A DNA stretch of 64,000 bases from Bifidobacterium mongoliense DSM 21395 (GTDB lineage: Bacteria; Actinomycetota; Actinomycetes; Actinomycetales; Bifidobacteriaceae): contig NZ_JGZE01000004.1 in assembly GCF_000741285.1 (NCBI RefSeq), forward strand, positions 124,001-188,000, given 5' to 3'. Positions 37,690-47,335 of this stretch are shown here, piece by piece. A program made the position numbers and the translations under genes. Position 1 is the stretch's first letter, and the number at the start of each line of letters is the position of its first letter. The notes below the pieces were generated by a model. The model did not search any database. It was not told where the DNA came from and saw only the letters and a list, made by a program, of their open reading frames with translations.

Positions 37690-38037
37690 AATGCGATTCA
37701 GTTTAGCCGTGCATACGGAAGAAGGACCGCGGTCGCGGCGTACGCAGCGCCGCCCCGACTCCATCCGATCCGCTCACGGAACATGGCACCCGTCTCACAC
37801 GGTGCGTGGGGTGTCCCGCGAAGCCCGGAATATAAGCAATCTCACACTGTGAGGAACCTCATAGCGAACAACCGTCGGCGCCGAATGCGCGATGATACAG
37901 TGGCTCGTGAACAGATGCCCGGGCAGGCCGGGCCGATTCGGGGTCGAATCGAGAGCGTCGGACGAAGTTGCCCGTCGAAACGGCCACGCGATCGTATGGA
38001 CCACAGGGCCACGGCGGCCCGTAAGGCAAGGGAGATC
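37690..38037. promoter_or_regulatory. Intergenic region between ffh and the pyruvate oxidase gene
   Basis: The 348-bp divergent gap holds the ffh -10 (TAAACT, 37705-37700, minus strand) and TACAGT (37896-37901, plus strand), which would give the pyruvate oxidase mRNA a leader of about 130 nt. No gene or known riboswitch was recognised. Confidence 0.5.
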
Positions 38038-39885
38038 ATGGCAAAGAACGTCATTCAGTTCGGATTCGACGCCGCCACGGCGAACCAGCACAAGGAAGGC
38101 GCCATCAAGGCCGGTGTCGCCACCGTCAAGGTGCTGGAATCCTGGGGGGTCAAGCACATCTTCGGCATTCCCGGAGGCTCCATCAACTCGCTCATGGACG
38201 CGCTCTACGTCGAGCGCGACAACATCGACTACGTCCAGGTGCGCCACGAGGAGGTGGGGGCGCTCGCCGCCTCCATGCACGCCAAGTACACCGGGCATAT
38301 CGGCGTGTGCTTCGGTTCCGCCGGCCCCGGCGGCACCCACACCCTGCAGGGCCTGTACGACGCCCGCGAGGAGCATGTGCCGCTGCTGGCCCTCATCGGG
38401 CAGTTCGGCACGGCCGGCCTCAATTGGGACACCTTCCAGGAGATGAACGAGAACCCCATCTACGCCGACGTCGCGATCTACAACCGTCAGGTGTCGACCG
38501 CCGCGCAGATGCCCCACGTCATCGACGAGGCCATCCGGCAGGCCTATGCCAAGAACGGCGTGGCGGTCGTGCAGATCCCCGTCGACCTCGGCTGGGTCGA
38601 TATCCCCGAGGACGGCTGGTATTCCGCCGCGAACGCCTCGCGCCGCTACCCCAACCCGACGCTCGACGAGCGTGACATCGACGCGGCCGTCGAGATCCTG
38701 AACCACGCCGAACGCCCCGTCGTCTTCGCGGGCATCGGCACACGCGGGGAACACCAGATCGTCATGGATCTGTGCCGCAAGATCAAGGCGCCGCTGGCGA
38801 ACACCGGCATCAGCTTCGACAATTTCCCCTCCGATTTCGAGGCGCTGCTGGGCAGCCCCAACCGCGTGTCCACCAAGCCCTCGGTCGAATGCTTCCCCGA
38901 GGCCGACACGGTGCTGTTCGTGGGCAACAACTACCCCTTCGCCGAAGTGTCCAATCTGTTCAAGAACGTGAGGCACTTCATCCAGATCGACATCGATCCC
39001 TCGAAGCTGGGCAAGCGCCACCGCACCGATGTGGCGATTCTGGGCGACGCGGGCGATGCCCTGCGCGCGATCCACGCCAAAGTGGACGAGAAGCCCGGCA
39101 CCGGATGGTGGCGGGCGAATCTGGAGAACGTCGCCAACTGGCGTGAGTACGTCACGAAGCTGGAGAAGAAGCGGGAGGGTGACCTGCAGCTCTACCAGGT
39201 CTACGACGCCATCAACGCAGTGGCCGAAGAGGACGCCATCTTCTCCGTGGACGTCGGCGACGTGACCCAGACCTCGATCCGGCACCTGCACATGAACCCC
39301 AAGCAGATGTGGCGCACGTCATCGCTGTTCGCCACCATGGGCGTGGGCATCCCCGGGGCGATCAGCGCCAAGCTCGACTTCCCCGACCGCCAGGTGTGGA
39401 ACCTGGCCGGGGACGGCGGATTCAACATGACCATGCAGGATCTCGCCACCGCCGTGCAGTACGACCTGCCGACCCTGCACGTGGTGTTCAACAACCAGCA
39501 GTACGGCTTCATCAAGGACGAGCAGGAGGACACCAACTTGGGGTACCTGGGCGTGCACTTCATGGACATCGACTACGCCAAGCTCGCCGAGGCCATGGGT
39601 GCCGTGGGCCACACCGTGAACACGATCGACGAGGCGCATGCCGTTCTCGCCCAGGCCGCGCAGGAGGTGCGTGACGGCAAGGTGGTCGTGGTCAATGCCA
39701 GGATCACCAACGAGCGGCCGCTACCCGCGGAGATGCTCGAGCTGGAGCCGAGGCTGTTCAGCGCCGAGCGCATCGAGGCCTTCAAGAAGCGCTACGAGGC
39801 CGAGGACCTCAAGCCGTTGAGCTACTTCCTTGAGAAGGAGGGGCTTGACGCCCGCATCGAGGTCGTCGAACAGGGCGGGTTCTGA
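38038..39885 (+). CDS. pox: Pyruvate oxidase
   Basis: This 615-residue ThDP/FAD enzyme converts pyruvate, phosphate and O2 to acetyl phosphate, CO2 and H2O2. It aligns end to end with the Lactobacillus plantarum enzyme as recalled: VRHEEVGALAASMHAKYTG, FGSAGPGGTH, ALIGQFGTAGLNWDTFQEMN, VLFVGNNYPFAEVS, QIDIDPSKLGKRH, the ThDP motif GDGGFNMTMQDLATAVQ and YGFIKDEQEDTN. The acetyl phosphate would feed acetate kinase, as does the bifid-shunt product. GGGAG precedes ATG 38038; the frame is open far upstream (to 36529) only as the complement of ffh. Acetolactate synthase is less likely, since a distinct ilvB lies nearby. Confidence 0.92.
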   Translation: MAKNVIQFGFDAATANQHKEGAIKAGVATVKVLESWGVKHIFGIPGGSINSLMDALYVERDNIDYVQVRHEEVGALAASMHAKYTGHIGVCFGSAGPGGTHTLQGLYDAREEHVPLLALIGQFGTAGLNWDTFQEMNENPIYADVAIYNRQVSTAAQMPHVIDEAIRQAYAKNGVAVVQIPVDLGWVDIPEDGWYSAANASRRYPNPTLDERDIDAAVEILNHAERPVVFAGIGTRGEHQIVMDLCRKIKAPLANTGISFDNFPSDFEALLGSPNRVSTKPSVECFPEADTVLFVGNNYPFAEVSNLFKNVRHFIQIDIDPSKLGKRHRTDVAILGDAGDALRAIHAKVDEKPGTGWWRANLENVANWREYVTKLEKKREGDLQLYQVYDAINAVAEEDAIFSVDVGDVTQTSIRHLHMNPKQMWRTSSLFATMGVGIPGAISAKLDFPDRQVWNLAGDGGFNMTMQDLATAVQYDLPTLHVVFNNQQYGFIKDEQEDTNLGYLGVHFMDIDYAKLAEAMGAVGHTVNTIDEAHAVLAQAAQEVRDGKVVVVNARITNERPLPAEMLELEPRLFSAERIEAFKKRYEAEDLKPLSYFLEKEGLDARIEVVEQGGF

Positions 39886-39889
39886 CGTT

Positions 39890-39908
39890 GCGCGGGTAGG
39901 ACCCGCGC
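39890..39908. terminator. Hairpin between convergent genes
   Basis: GCGCGGGT (39890-39897) pairs with ACCCGCGC (39901-39908) across a 3-nt loop in the 30-bp gap between pox and cysS. It could stop transcription in both directions, though it lacks a T tract. Confidence 0.55.
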
Positions 39909-39915
39909 GATCCCG

Positions 39916-41526
39916 TTATCTGGCGGCGCCCAGGCTCCACGAGGAGCCCTGGGCGCCGTCTTCGATGAGGATGCCGGCGGCGCCCAGGCCGTCGCGGATC
40001 GCATCGGCCGTGGCGAAGTCCTTGGCGTGACGTGCCTGGGCGCGGGCCTCGAGCCGTTCACGTACGAGGGCGTCGAGCGCCTCATGCTCGTCGTGACCGC
40101 CGTCCGCGTCATCCCGGCCCGTCGCCCACGGGTCGGCGAGCGGATCGAGGCCCAAGGTGTCGAGCATGGCCCGCACGGCCACCAGAGTGGACCGAATAGC
40201 GGCCGTGGTGGTGGCGGTCCGTTCGCCCGAGGCGGCGAGCATGGTGTTGCCCTCGCGGATGGCGGTGAACACGGCGGCGGTCGCGCCCGAGACGTTCACG
40301 TCGTCGTTCATCGCGGCCGTGAAGGCCTCAGGCAACGCGTCGGCACCCACGGCGGCGATCTGCGCGCGGGAGGGCTGGCCGCCCACGGCCTCGCCGGCGC
40401 GCTGGATGAAGTTCGAGATGCGTTCGTAGGCGGCCTCGGCCTCGGTCAGTGAGCGCTGCGACCATTCGAGCATGGAACGGTACTGCACGGCCCCCAAGGC
40501 GTAGCGCACGACCCAGGCGCTGTCCTCGGCGAGCACCTGGCCCACCGACAGACCATTGCCCAGCGATTTCGACATCTTCTCACCCTTGGCGGTGACCCAT
40601 GCGGAATGCATCCAGCGGTTGGCCGAACGCCAGCCGGACGCCTTGGTCTGCGCCATCTCGTTCTCGTGATGGGGGAAACGCAGGTCGAGCCCACCGCCGT
40701 GGATGTCGAACATCTCGCCGAGGTACCGGTGGCTCATCGTGGAGCATTCCAGATGCCATCCCGGGCGGCCCACGCCGAAGGGGGTGGACCAGCGGGCCGT
40801 CGGAGGGTCGCTGGGTTTGGAGGCTTTCCAGAGCGCGAAGTCGCGCGGATCGCGCTTGTCGGGGGAGGCGTCGGCCGGATCGGCCGGGTTGTATCGGTCC
40901 TCGCCCTCGTCGTCGACGCTCGGCCCCATGCTGTCCGCGACGCGGGAGGCCTCATCGTCGGGCTGGGCGGACTGCTTCTGATGCGTCAGCTCGCCGTACT
41001 CGGGCCAGCTGGGTACGTCGAAGTACACGTTGCCGGTGGGACGGCCCGCCGCATCGCGCACCACATAGGCGTGCCCGCGGTCGACGAGCCGGGCGATGAG
41101 CTCCGCCATCTCGCCCATGTGCCCGGTAGCCCGGGGTTCATAGGTCGGGGGAAGCATTCCCAGGGCGTCGTACGCCTGCGTGAATTCACGTTCGTACCGG
41201 TAGGCGCGCTGCCACCACTGCTCGCCCGCTGCGGCGGCCTTGTCGAGGATCTTGTCGTCGATATCGGTCACGTTGCGGATGAACGTGACCTGGTAGCCCA
41301 GACGCATGAGCCAACGACGCACGATGTCGAAGGCCACGGCGGCGCGGATGTGGCCGATGTGCGGGGAGCTCTGCACGGTGGCCCCGCAGACGTAGATGCC
41401 GACCCGCCCCGGCACCAGGGGGGTGAACGGCGAGACCGCGTGCGAAGCGGTGTCGTACAGCCGCAGCGCTGCGGCCGCGGAGGCTAGGGAAAGGCTGGAA
41501 TCAAGCGGTTTACCGTCGGTATGCAT
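39916..41526 (-). CDS. cysS: Cysteinyl-tRNA synthetase
   Basis: The 536-residue class I synthetase charges tRNA-Cys. It shows [23 protein letters not shown] (zinc Cys and HIGH), [26 protein letters not shown] and KMSKSLGN, with zinc ligands at [11 protein letters not shown]. An Asp/Pro-rich insertion (about 215-245) lies before the FALWKASKP block. ATG 41526 is 7 nt after TACGCT (41539-41534, minus strand), consistent with leaderless translation; the frame to 41976 overlaps the divergent gene. It converges on pox. Confidence 0.96.
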   Translation of the reverse strand: MHTDGKPLDSSLSLASAAAALRLYDTASHAVSPFTPLVPGRVGIYVCGATVQSSPHIGHIRAAVAFDIVRRWLMRLGYQVTFIRNVTDIDDKILDKAAAAGEQWWQRAYRYEREFTQAYDALGMLPPTYEPRATGHMGEMAELIARLVDRGHAYVVRDAAGRPTGNVYFDVPSWPEYGELTHQKQSAQPDDEASRVADSMGPSVDDEGEDRYNPADPADASPDKRDPRDFALWKASKPSDPPTARWSTPFGVGRPGWHLECSTMSHRYLGEMFDIHGGGLDLRFPHHENEMAQTKASGWRSANRWMHSAWVTAKGEKMSKSLGNGLSVGQVLAEDSAWVVRYALGAVQYRSMLEWSQRSLTEAEAAYERISNFIQRAGEAVGGQPSRAQIAAVGADALPEAFTAAMNDDVNVSGATAAVFTAIREGNTMLAASGERTATTTAAIRSTLVAVRAMLDTLGLDPLADPWATGRDDADGGHDEHEALDALVRERLEARAQARHAKDFATADAIRDGLGAAGILIEDGAQGSSWSLGAAR

Positions 41527-41605
41527 ACCCTCGAGCGTAGAGGCGTTGGCAGACAACATCGTGCGCTGCGGCCACGTGTTACAGGGGCAATGCCATGATG
41601 TATAT

Positions 41606-42328
41606 ATGACTTCATCATATGTGCTCATCGTGCAGCATGTGCCGTGGGAGAAACCGGGTCGCATCCTCGAGAACCTCGAGGATCTGGATCTGGGGACGCG
41701 GACCGTGATCGTCGCCGACGAGAAGAAACCCGAGTTGCCGTCCTTCGACGAGCTGTGCGGCGTGGTGATCATGGGAGGCCCGATGGGGGCCCAGGATTTT
41801 GGCGACCATCCCGGTCTCAAGGCCGAGGCCAAGCTGGTGCGGGCCGCCGTGGGGTCGGGCAAACCGGTGCTGGGCGTGTGCCTGGGGCACCAGATCATCG
41901 CCTCCGCGCTGGGTGCCAAGCTCTCCAGTGGCAAGGCCCCGATCGTCGGTTTCGAACCGATCACCAGTGTGGTCAACCATGACTACTTCTCCATGTGGAG
42001 CAAGCAGGTGCATGTGCTCCAATGGCATCAGGACCAGGTCGGCGTCCCCGAGGGTGGCGAACTGCTCGCACGCTCGCCCGAGACCGCGAACGAGGCCTTC
42101 CGGGTCGGATCGGCCCTGGGCCTGCAGTTCCACCTCGAGGTCACCGCGACCCTGCTCGAGGAATGGCTCGCCGAACCCGCGATGACCAAGGGCCTCAAGA
42201 AGTCGCAGATAGCCGCCATCCGCAAGGACTTCGTGCTCTACGAACCGCGGCTGCACCCGTTGGCCGAACAGATCTTCTCGGCGTTCGCCGCGCGCTGCAG
42301 CACCTACGCGCGCACCCTGGCCGAATAG
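41606..42328 (+). CDS. Class I glutamine amidotransferase (GMP synthase-like)
   Basis: This 240-residue stand-alone GATase-1 protein has the nucleophile Cys92 in [16 protein letters not shown] and the catalytic His-Glu in [10 protein letters not shown]. Related YfeJ/GuaA-like proteins transfer or hydrolyse glutamine amide nitrogen; the acceptor is unknown. [10 protein letters not shown] near the N-terminus is typical. A CATGAT box lies 6 nt before ATG 41606. It is divergent from cysS and 45 bp upstream of the ABC-F gene. Confidence 0.87.
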   Translation: MTSSYVLIVQHVPWEKPGRILENLEDLDLGTRTVIVADEKKPELPSFDELCGVVIMGGPMGAQDFGDHPGLKAEAKLVRAAVGSGKPVLGVCLGHQIIASALGAKLSSGKAPIVGFEPITSVVNHDYFSMWSKQVHVLQWHQDQVGVPEGGELLARSPETANEAFRVGSALGLQFHLEVTATLLEEWLAEPAMTKGLKKSQIAAIRKDFVLYEPRLHPLAEQIFSAFAARCSTYARTLAE

Positions 42329-42373
42329 ACCGTCTGCGGTCGGTGCCCATAGGCGGCGGTACATTGGTGCATT

Positions 42374-44614
42374 ATGCCGATTTATGACCTTGGACTCGAC
42401 CATGTTTCCCTCAGCTTCGCCACCACCACCGTATTCACGGATGTGACCCAGGGGGTCTTCGAAGGCGATCGCATCGGCATCGTCGGCCGCAACGGCGACG
42501 GCAAATCCACCTTGCTGCGGCTGTTCGCCGAAACGCAGCGGCCCGACAGTGGGCAGGTCACCCGGCGTGGCGATCTGAGCTTCGGCATGCTGGACCAGCG
42601 TGATGCGCTGGATGACGATGCCACCATCCGCCACGCCGCCCTGGAGGATCGACAGGATTACGAGTGGGCGTCGGATGCCGATTCGCGCGATATCGTCGAG
42701 GCGCTGCTGGGCGGCATGAACCTCGAGGCCACGGTCGGCACGCTCTCCGGCGGCCAACGCCGACGGGTCGATCTCGCGCGTCTGCTGCTGCACCCCTGGG
42801 ACATCCTCGCGCTGGACGAGCCGACCAACCATCTCGATATGGTCACCATCCACTGGCTGGCCGAGCATCTCCAGCACCGGTGGGGGCAAAGTCAGGGGGC
42901 ACTGCTGCTCGTCACCCACGATCGTTGGTTCCTCGACGAGGTGTGCACTTCGATGTGGGAGGTCCACGACGGCACCATAGAACCCTTCGAAGGCGGGTAC
43001 AGCGCCTATATGCTCCAACGCGTCGAGCGCGATCGACAGGCCGGCGTGCGTGAGGACCGGCGTCGCAACCTGGCGCGCAAGGAACTCGCATGGCTCTCCA
43101 GGGGAGCCCGTGCGCGCGCCACCAAACAGCGGTTCCACGTCAAGCAGGCCAACGCGCTGATCGCCGACGTGCCGCCGATGCGCAACACCCTGCAACTCAG
43201 GCAGATGGCCACCTCACGCCTGGGCAAGCAAGTCGTCGACCTCAACGACGTGACGCAGATCTTCGCCGATGCCGCGGCGCGGAATACGGACGGGCATGAG
43301 GCCCCTGACGAGGGGGAGGCGAGTGCGGCCTCCGCATCGCATGTCGACGTGGTCCCGGCGCGCTACGCCGAGCCCGAACTCACCGGATCGCTGGAGGTCG
43401 ACGTCGACACGGCGGACGACCCCCGGTTGATCGACGCCGGGGTCAGACTCGACGATGGCCCCGTATCGGCGGGCTCCGCGACTGGCCCCTCGACTGGCAG
43501 CACGACTGGCCTCGCGACCAACGGCGACGCTGCGACGTCCGACGGTTCGGTGACGGGTGATACGGTGGCCGGTGGCCCGGTGATCGATGGCTCAACGGAC
43601 GCTACCTCGGTGACCGGTGCATCGGCGCCTGAGCCCACGTCGGCCGCGCGCAAGGTCACCGTGCGGGGCCGCATGATCCTCGACGACGTCACCTGGCTGA
43701 TCGGCCCCGGCGACCGTTTCGGCATCGTGGGGGCCAACGGGGCGGGCAAATCCACGCTGCTGAGCATCATCGACGGCACGTTGACGCCGACGGGCGGTCA
43801 TGTCAAGATCGGCAAGACCGTCAAATTCGCCGTGCTCTCCCAGCGGCTCGACGAACTGGAGAAGCTCAACCAGTACAAGATCAAAGAGGTGCTGAGCCGA
43901 TACAAGCCCTCCTACATCGTCGACGGCAAGGAGGTCACGCCGGCCCAGCTCATGGAGCGGCTCGGTTTCGAATCGGCGCAGCTCATGACGCCGATCCGCG
44001 ACCTCTCCGGCGGCCAGAAGCGCCGCATGCAGCTGTTGCTCATCCTCCTGGACGAGCCGAACGTGCTCATCATGGACGAGCCGGGCAACGATCTGGACAC
44101 CGATATGCTCGCCGTAATGGAGGATCTGCTCGACACCTGGCCGGGCACCCTCATCGTCGTATCCCACGACCGGTATCTGCTCGAGCGGGTCACCGACCAC
44201 CAGTTCGCCCTCATCGACGGCAAGGTGCGCCACCTGCCCGGCGGTGTCGATGACTACATGCGCCTGATCGAGCAGGCGCAGGCACATGCCGGCGGGTCGT
44301 CGAGGTCGTCGGGGGCATCGGGGTCGGCGTCCACGGGGGATGACTCGGGTTCTGCCGGCGGCGACGGTGCGTCCGACGACGGCAAGCTCACCGGCAAGGC
44401 TTTCCATGAGGTCACGAAACGGGTGTCGGCCATCGAGCGCAAACTCGCCAAACTCGAGGAACGCAAAACCGCCATAGAACAGAAGATGGCGGATCACGAT
44501 CCCAGTGATTTCATGGGACTCGACAAGCTCAATGCGAAACTCAACGCCGTGGGCACGCAGAGCTCCGCGCTCGAAGAGGAGTGGATGGAGCTCTCCGAGC
44601 GGATCGAGGAGTGA
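42374..44614 (+). CDS. ABC-F family ATPase
   Basis: This 746-residue soluble protein has two ABC domains: Walker A GRNGDGKST, signature TLSGGQRRRVDLARLL and Walker B LALDEPTNHLDM in the first, and GANGAGKST, LSGGQKRRMQLLLILL and LIMDEPGNDLDTD in the second. ABC-F proteins act on the ribosome, in translation rescue or antibiotic protection. The inter-domain linker (about 310-430) is expanded and low-complexity, with three 12-bp repeats at 43479-43514. A charged C-terminal coiled coil (about 675-746) is Uup-like. TACATT (42360-42365) ends 8 nt before the ATG. Housekeeping versus resistance role cannot be decided. Confidence 0.87.
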   Translation: MPIYDLGLDHVSLSFATTTVFTDVTQGVFEGDRIGIVGRNGDGKSTLLRLFAETQRPDSGQVTRRGDLSFGMLDQRDALDDDATIRHAALEDRQDYEWASDADSRDIVEALLGGMNLEATVGTLSGGQRRRVDLARLLLHPWDILALDEPTNHLDMVTIHWLAEHLQHRWGQSQGALLLVTHDRWFLDEVCTSMWEVHDGTIEPFEGGYSAYMLQRVERDRQAGVREDRRRNLARKELAWLSRGARARATKQRFHVKQANALIADVPPMRNTLQLRQMATSRLGKQVVDLNDVTQIFADAAARNTDGHEAPDEGEASAASASHVDVVPARYAEPELTGSLEVDVDTADDPRLIDAGVRLDDGPVSAGSATGPSTGSTTGLATNGDAATSDGSVTGDTVAGGPVIDGSTDATSVTGASAPEPTSAARKVTVRGRMILDDVTWLIGPGDRFGIVGANGAGKSTLLSIIDGTLTPTGGHVKIGKTVKFAVLSQRLDELEKLNQYKIKEVLSRYKPSYIVDGKEVTPAQLMERLGFESAQLMTPIRDLSGGQKRRMQLLLILLDEPNVLIMDEPGNDLDTDMLAVMEDLLDTWPGTLIVVSHDRYLLERVTDHQFALIDGKVRHLPGGVDDYMRLIEQAQAHAGGSSRSSGASGSASTGDDSGSAGGDGASDDGKLTGKAFHEVTKRVSAIERKLAKLEERKTAIEQKMADHDPSDFMGLDKLNAKLNAVGTQSSALEEEWMELSERIEE
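43479..43514 (+). repeat. 12-bp tandem repeat inside the ABC-F linker
   Basis: Three units with core CGACTGGC at 43479, 43491 and 43503 encode a Thr-Gly-rich run. Flanking sequence continues with further degenerate Thr/Gly/Asp codons to about 43640. Confidence 0.7.
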
Positions 44615-44624
44615 TTCGGCGGCC

Positions 44625-45179
44625 CTAGCGGCCGGTGACCTCCGAGCCGATGACCTTTTCGCTCAGCGCGTGCGGTCCCCGCGTCACGGCGACCGATCCC
44701 GAGCGTACGAGTTCGATGACCCCGTAGGGTTCGAGCAGCCCGAGCAGCGCGTCGACCTTGCCTTCGGCTCCGGTGGCCTCGATGGTCAGGGAGGCGGGGT
44801 GCACGTCGACGACGCGCACGCGGAACAGGCGTACGATCTCCAGCACGTCGGAGCGGTTGGATTCGTCGGCCGTGACCTTGATGAGCACGAGCTCGCGTTC
44901 GACGGTGGTGCCCGGGTCCAGGTCGACGATCTTGAGGACGTGCAGCAACTTGTTGAGCTGCTTGATGATCTGCTCCAGCGGGATCTCCTCGACCTCCGCC
45001 GTGACGGTCAGGCGTGAGATGTCGGGCCGTTCGGTCAGGGAGACCGACAGGGAGTCGATGTTGAAGGCGCGACGGGCGAAGAGTCCGGCGATGCGGGCGA
45101 GGACGCCTGGGCGGTTCTCGACCAGCACGGACAGCGTGTGACGATGCGAGCCCGGTTGTGAAGCGGGATAGATGGCCAT
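44625..45179 (-). CDS. ilvN: Acetolactate synthase small (regulatory) subunit
   Basis: The 184-residue subunit confers valine feedback control on IlvB. The N-terminal ACT domain reads HTLSVLVENRPGVLARIAGLFARR and FNIDSLSVS, and the C-terminal domain contains RSDVLEIVRLFRVRVVDV. It starts 9 bp after ilvB and is in the same operon. Its 3' end is 10 bp from the convergent ABC-F gene. Confidence 0.96.
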   Translation of the reverse strand: MAIYPASQPGSHRHTLSVLVENRPGVLARIAGLFARRAFNIDSLSVSLTERPDISRLTVTAEVEEIPLEQIIKQLNKLLHVLKIVDLDPGTTVERELVLIKVTADESNRSDVLEIVRLFRVRVVDVHPASLTIEATGAEGKVDALLGLLEPYGVIELVRSGSVAVTRGPHALSEKVIGSEVTGR

Positions 45180-45188
45180 GTGAGTTAC

Positions 45189-47141
45189 TTACTCCTTCGT
45201 CTCCGCGTGCAGCGGGTTGATGCCGGGCCGGTAGGCGACCTCGTCGTTGGAGACGCCGGCGGCGATCGTGGGCCAGACCATGGCGTCCTTCCAGACACGG
45301 AAGTCGATGAGCACGGGCCGGTCATTGATGGCGTTGGCGCGTTCGATGGCGGTCACCGCCTCCTCCTTGGTGCGGGCGCGCATGCCGACGCAGCCATAGG
45401 CCTGGGCAAGCGTCACGAAGTCGGGGACGTCGGGGCCCAACTGCATGGTGTCCGCGGTGTCGGAGGCCTTGGAGGTCCCTGAGATCCCTGTGGTCCCTGT
45501 GGTTCCTGAGGTCCCGGCGGTCTCCGTGTCCCTGCCTGCCTGGCCGTCGCGCAGATCCGTCTGCGAGTAGTGCTGGTGGAAGAACAGCGTCTGCCACTGC
45601 CGCACCATACCGAACACGGAGTTGTTGAGGATCGCGATCTTGACGGGCGTGTGCTCGAGGAATGCGGTGGCGAGCTCCTGCGAATTCATCTGGAAGCTGC
45701 CGTCGCCGTCGATCAGCCATACGGGCCTGGGACGGCCGTCGTCCCTCGCGGCGCCAACAGTCGCTCCGATGGCCGCGGGAAGCCCGTATCCCATGGTTCC
45801 CAGGCCTCCCGAGGAGATCCAGGTGTGGGGGTGGGTGAAGTTGACGAACTGCGAGGCCCACATCTGGTGCTGCCCCACGCCCGACACCCAGATGGTGCCG
45901 GGGCCGGCATGCGCGGAGAGCTCCTTGACGACCCACTGCGGGGCGAGGGTGCCGTCGGGCGACTCCTCGTACGTGGTCGGATAGCGGGTGAGCCAGTCAT
46001 GCAGCAGCGCCCACCAGGCGTCGAGATCGGGGTGGGGGTGGGTCTTCCACGATTGCTCGATGACGGGTATGAGCGCCTCGAGCACGGTGGCCACGTCGCC
46101 GACGATCGGCACGTCGGCCTGGCGGTTCTTGTCGATCTCCGCCGGGTCGATGTCGATATGGATGACGCGGGCCGCCGGGGCGAAGTTCTCGAGTTTGCCG
46201 GTGACGCGATCGTCGAATCGGGCGCCGATGGCGACGAGCAGATCGCAACGCTGCAAGGCGCCCGTCGCCGCAATGGCGCCGTGCATGCCGGGCATGCCCA
46301 GCACCTTGGGGTCGTCGTCGGGCACCAATCCGCGTCCGGGCAGCGTGGTGACGATGGGGGCTCCGGTCAGGTCGGCGAGGGCCTTGACCTGGGTTCCGGC
46401 GTTCGAGCGAACCGCGCCGCCGCCCACGTACAGCACGGGGCGGAAGGACTGGGTGAAGAGCTCCGCGGCCTGGGCGAGCACCCGGCCGTGTGGTTTGGTC
46501 GTGGGGTGGTATCCCGGCAGGATCATGCGCTGCGGCCAGGAGTACGACATCATCTCTTTTTGCGCGGTCTTGGTGATGTCGACTAGCACGGGGCCGGGGC
46601 GTCCGGTCCGGGCGATGTGGTGAGCCTCGGTGAGCACGCGGGGGATGTCCTGGGCGCGCGTGACGAGGAACGAGTGCTTGGCGATCGGGTAGGTGATGCC
46701 GACGATATCGGCCTCCTGGAAGGCGTCCGTGCCGATGGCATCGACGCCGACCTGGCCCGTGATGACCAGGAGCGGCACGGAATCCATGGTCGCGTCCGCG
46801 ATCGCGGTGACCATGTTCGTGGCGCCCGGGCCCGAAGTGACGATGCATACGCCGACCTCACCGGTGGCGATGGCGTACCCTTCGGCCGCATGGCCGGCCG
46901 CCTGCTCGTGGCGGGTGAGGACGAAACGGAACGAGACATCGTCCGTGATGGCGTCATAGACCGGCAGGATGGCCCCGCCGGGGATGCCGAAGACGTCCTT
47001 GACGCCCAGATCCTCCAGTGATCGAATCAGTGCCTGTGCGCCGGTCATCCGCTCCCCGCGGCCATCGTCCGTGCGCTGCGCGGGCTTCCTCGATGGTGTG
47101 GGCACTGAACTGAACGCCTGAAGCGGCGTTGGTGATGCCAT
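45189..47141 (-). CDS. ilvB: Acetolactate synthase large subunit with repeat insertion
   Basis: The 650-residue ThDP/FAD enzyme condenses pyruvate (or pyruvate with 2-oxobutyrate) in valine, leucine and isoleucine synthesis. Motifs are GIPGGAILPVYDAI, the catalytic Glu in RHEQAAGHAAEGYA, SGPGATNMVT, the ThDP/Mg block DGDGSFQMNSQELATA and NNSVFGMVRQWQ. Residues about 540-570 are a Gly/Thr/Ser insertion encoded by six 9-bp repeats in a region conserved in other species. GAGGAGAGG precedes ATG 47141. Confidence 0.96.
   Translation of the reverse strand: MASPTPLQAFSSVPTPSRKPAQRTDDGRGERMTGAQALIRSLEDLGVKDVFGIPGGAILPVYDAITDDVSFRFVLTRHEQAAGHAAEGYAIATGEVGVCIVTSGPGATNMVTAIADATMDSVPLLVITGQVGVDAIGTDAFQEADIVGITYPIAKHSFLVTRAQDIPRVLTEAHHIARTGRPGPVLVDITKTAQKEMMSYSWPQRMILPGYHPTTKPHGRVLAQAAELFTQSFRPVLYVGGGAVRSNAGTQVKALADLTGAPIVTTLPGRGLVPDDDPKVLGMPGMHGAIAATGALQRCDLLVAIGARFDDRVTGKLENFAPAARVIHIDIDPAEIDKNRQADVPIVGDVATVLEALIPVIEQSWKTHPHPDLDAWWALLHDWLTRYPTTYEESPDGTLAPQWVVKELSAHAGPGTIWVSGVGQHQMWASQFVNFTHPHTWISSGGLGTMGYGLPAAIGATVGAARDDGRPRPVWLIDGDGSFQMNSQELATAFLEHTPVKIAILNNSVFGMVRQWQTLFFHQHYSQTDLRDGQAGRDTETAGTSGTTGTTGISGTSKASDTADTMQLGPDVPDFVTLAQAYGCVGMRARTKEEAVTAIERANAINDRPVLIDFRVWKDAMVWPTIAAGVSNDEVAYRPGINPLHAETKE
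45474..45527 (+). repeat. 9-bp tandem repeat inside ilvB
   Basis: Six 9-bp units of the type GGTCCCTGW (45474-45527) encode three-residue Gly/Thr/Ser repeats on the minus strand. Confidence 0.8.
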
Positions 47142-47176
47142 GGTCCTCTCCTCTTACGTTGGTGCTGTCCCCCGAA

Positions 47177-47214
47177 CCGACCACGCCCGCTGTCACATCA
47201 CGCGGTGTGGTCGG
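47177..47214 (-). promoter_or_regulatory. Hairpin in the ilvB leader
   Basis: CCGACCACGCC (47177-47187) pairs with GGTGTGGTCGG (47204-47214) with one mismatch across a 16-nt loop, in the presumed ilvB 5' UTR. No branched-chain leader peptide was found, so the role is uncertain. Confidence 0.4.
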
Positions 47215-47335
47215 GGATATGCGCGGACCCTGCGGATGGCTTGTGGCGCTCGCCGGCCCGTGCAATTGGGATTCATCGTACTGTGGGGCGAGCGACATCC
47301 CGTGTCGACGCCCACATGCTGGCGAGTCGGGACGT

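Noticed and set aside
36529-38037. Apparent 500-residue N-terminal extension of pyruvate oxidase
   Set aside because: The extension is the complement of ffh plus the intergenic region; the enzyme homology begins at ATG 38038 with its own ribosome site.
46954-47298. Leader-peptide gene for attenuation of ilvB
   Set aside because: The frame overlapping the ilvB leader is not enriched in Ile, Leu or Val and has no ribosome site.
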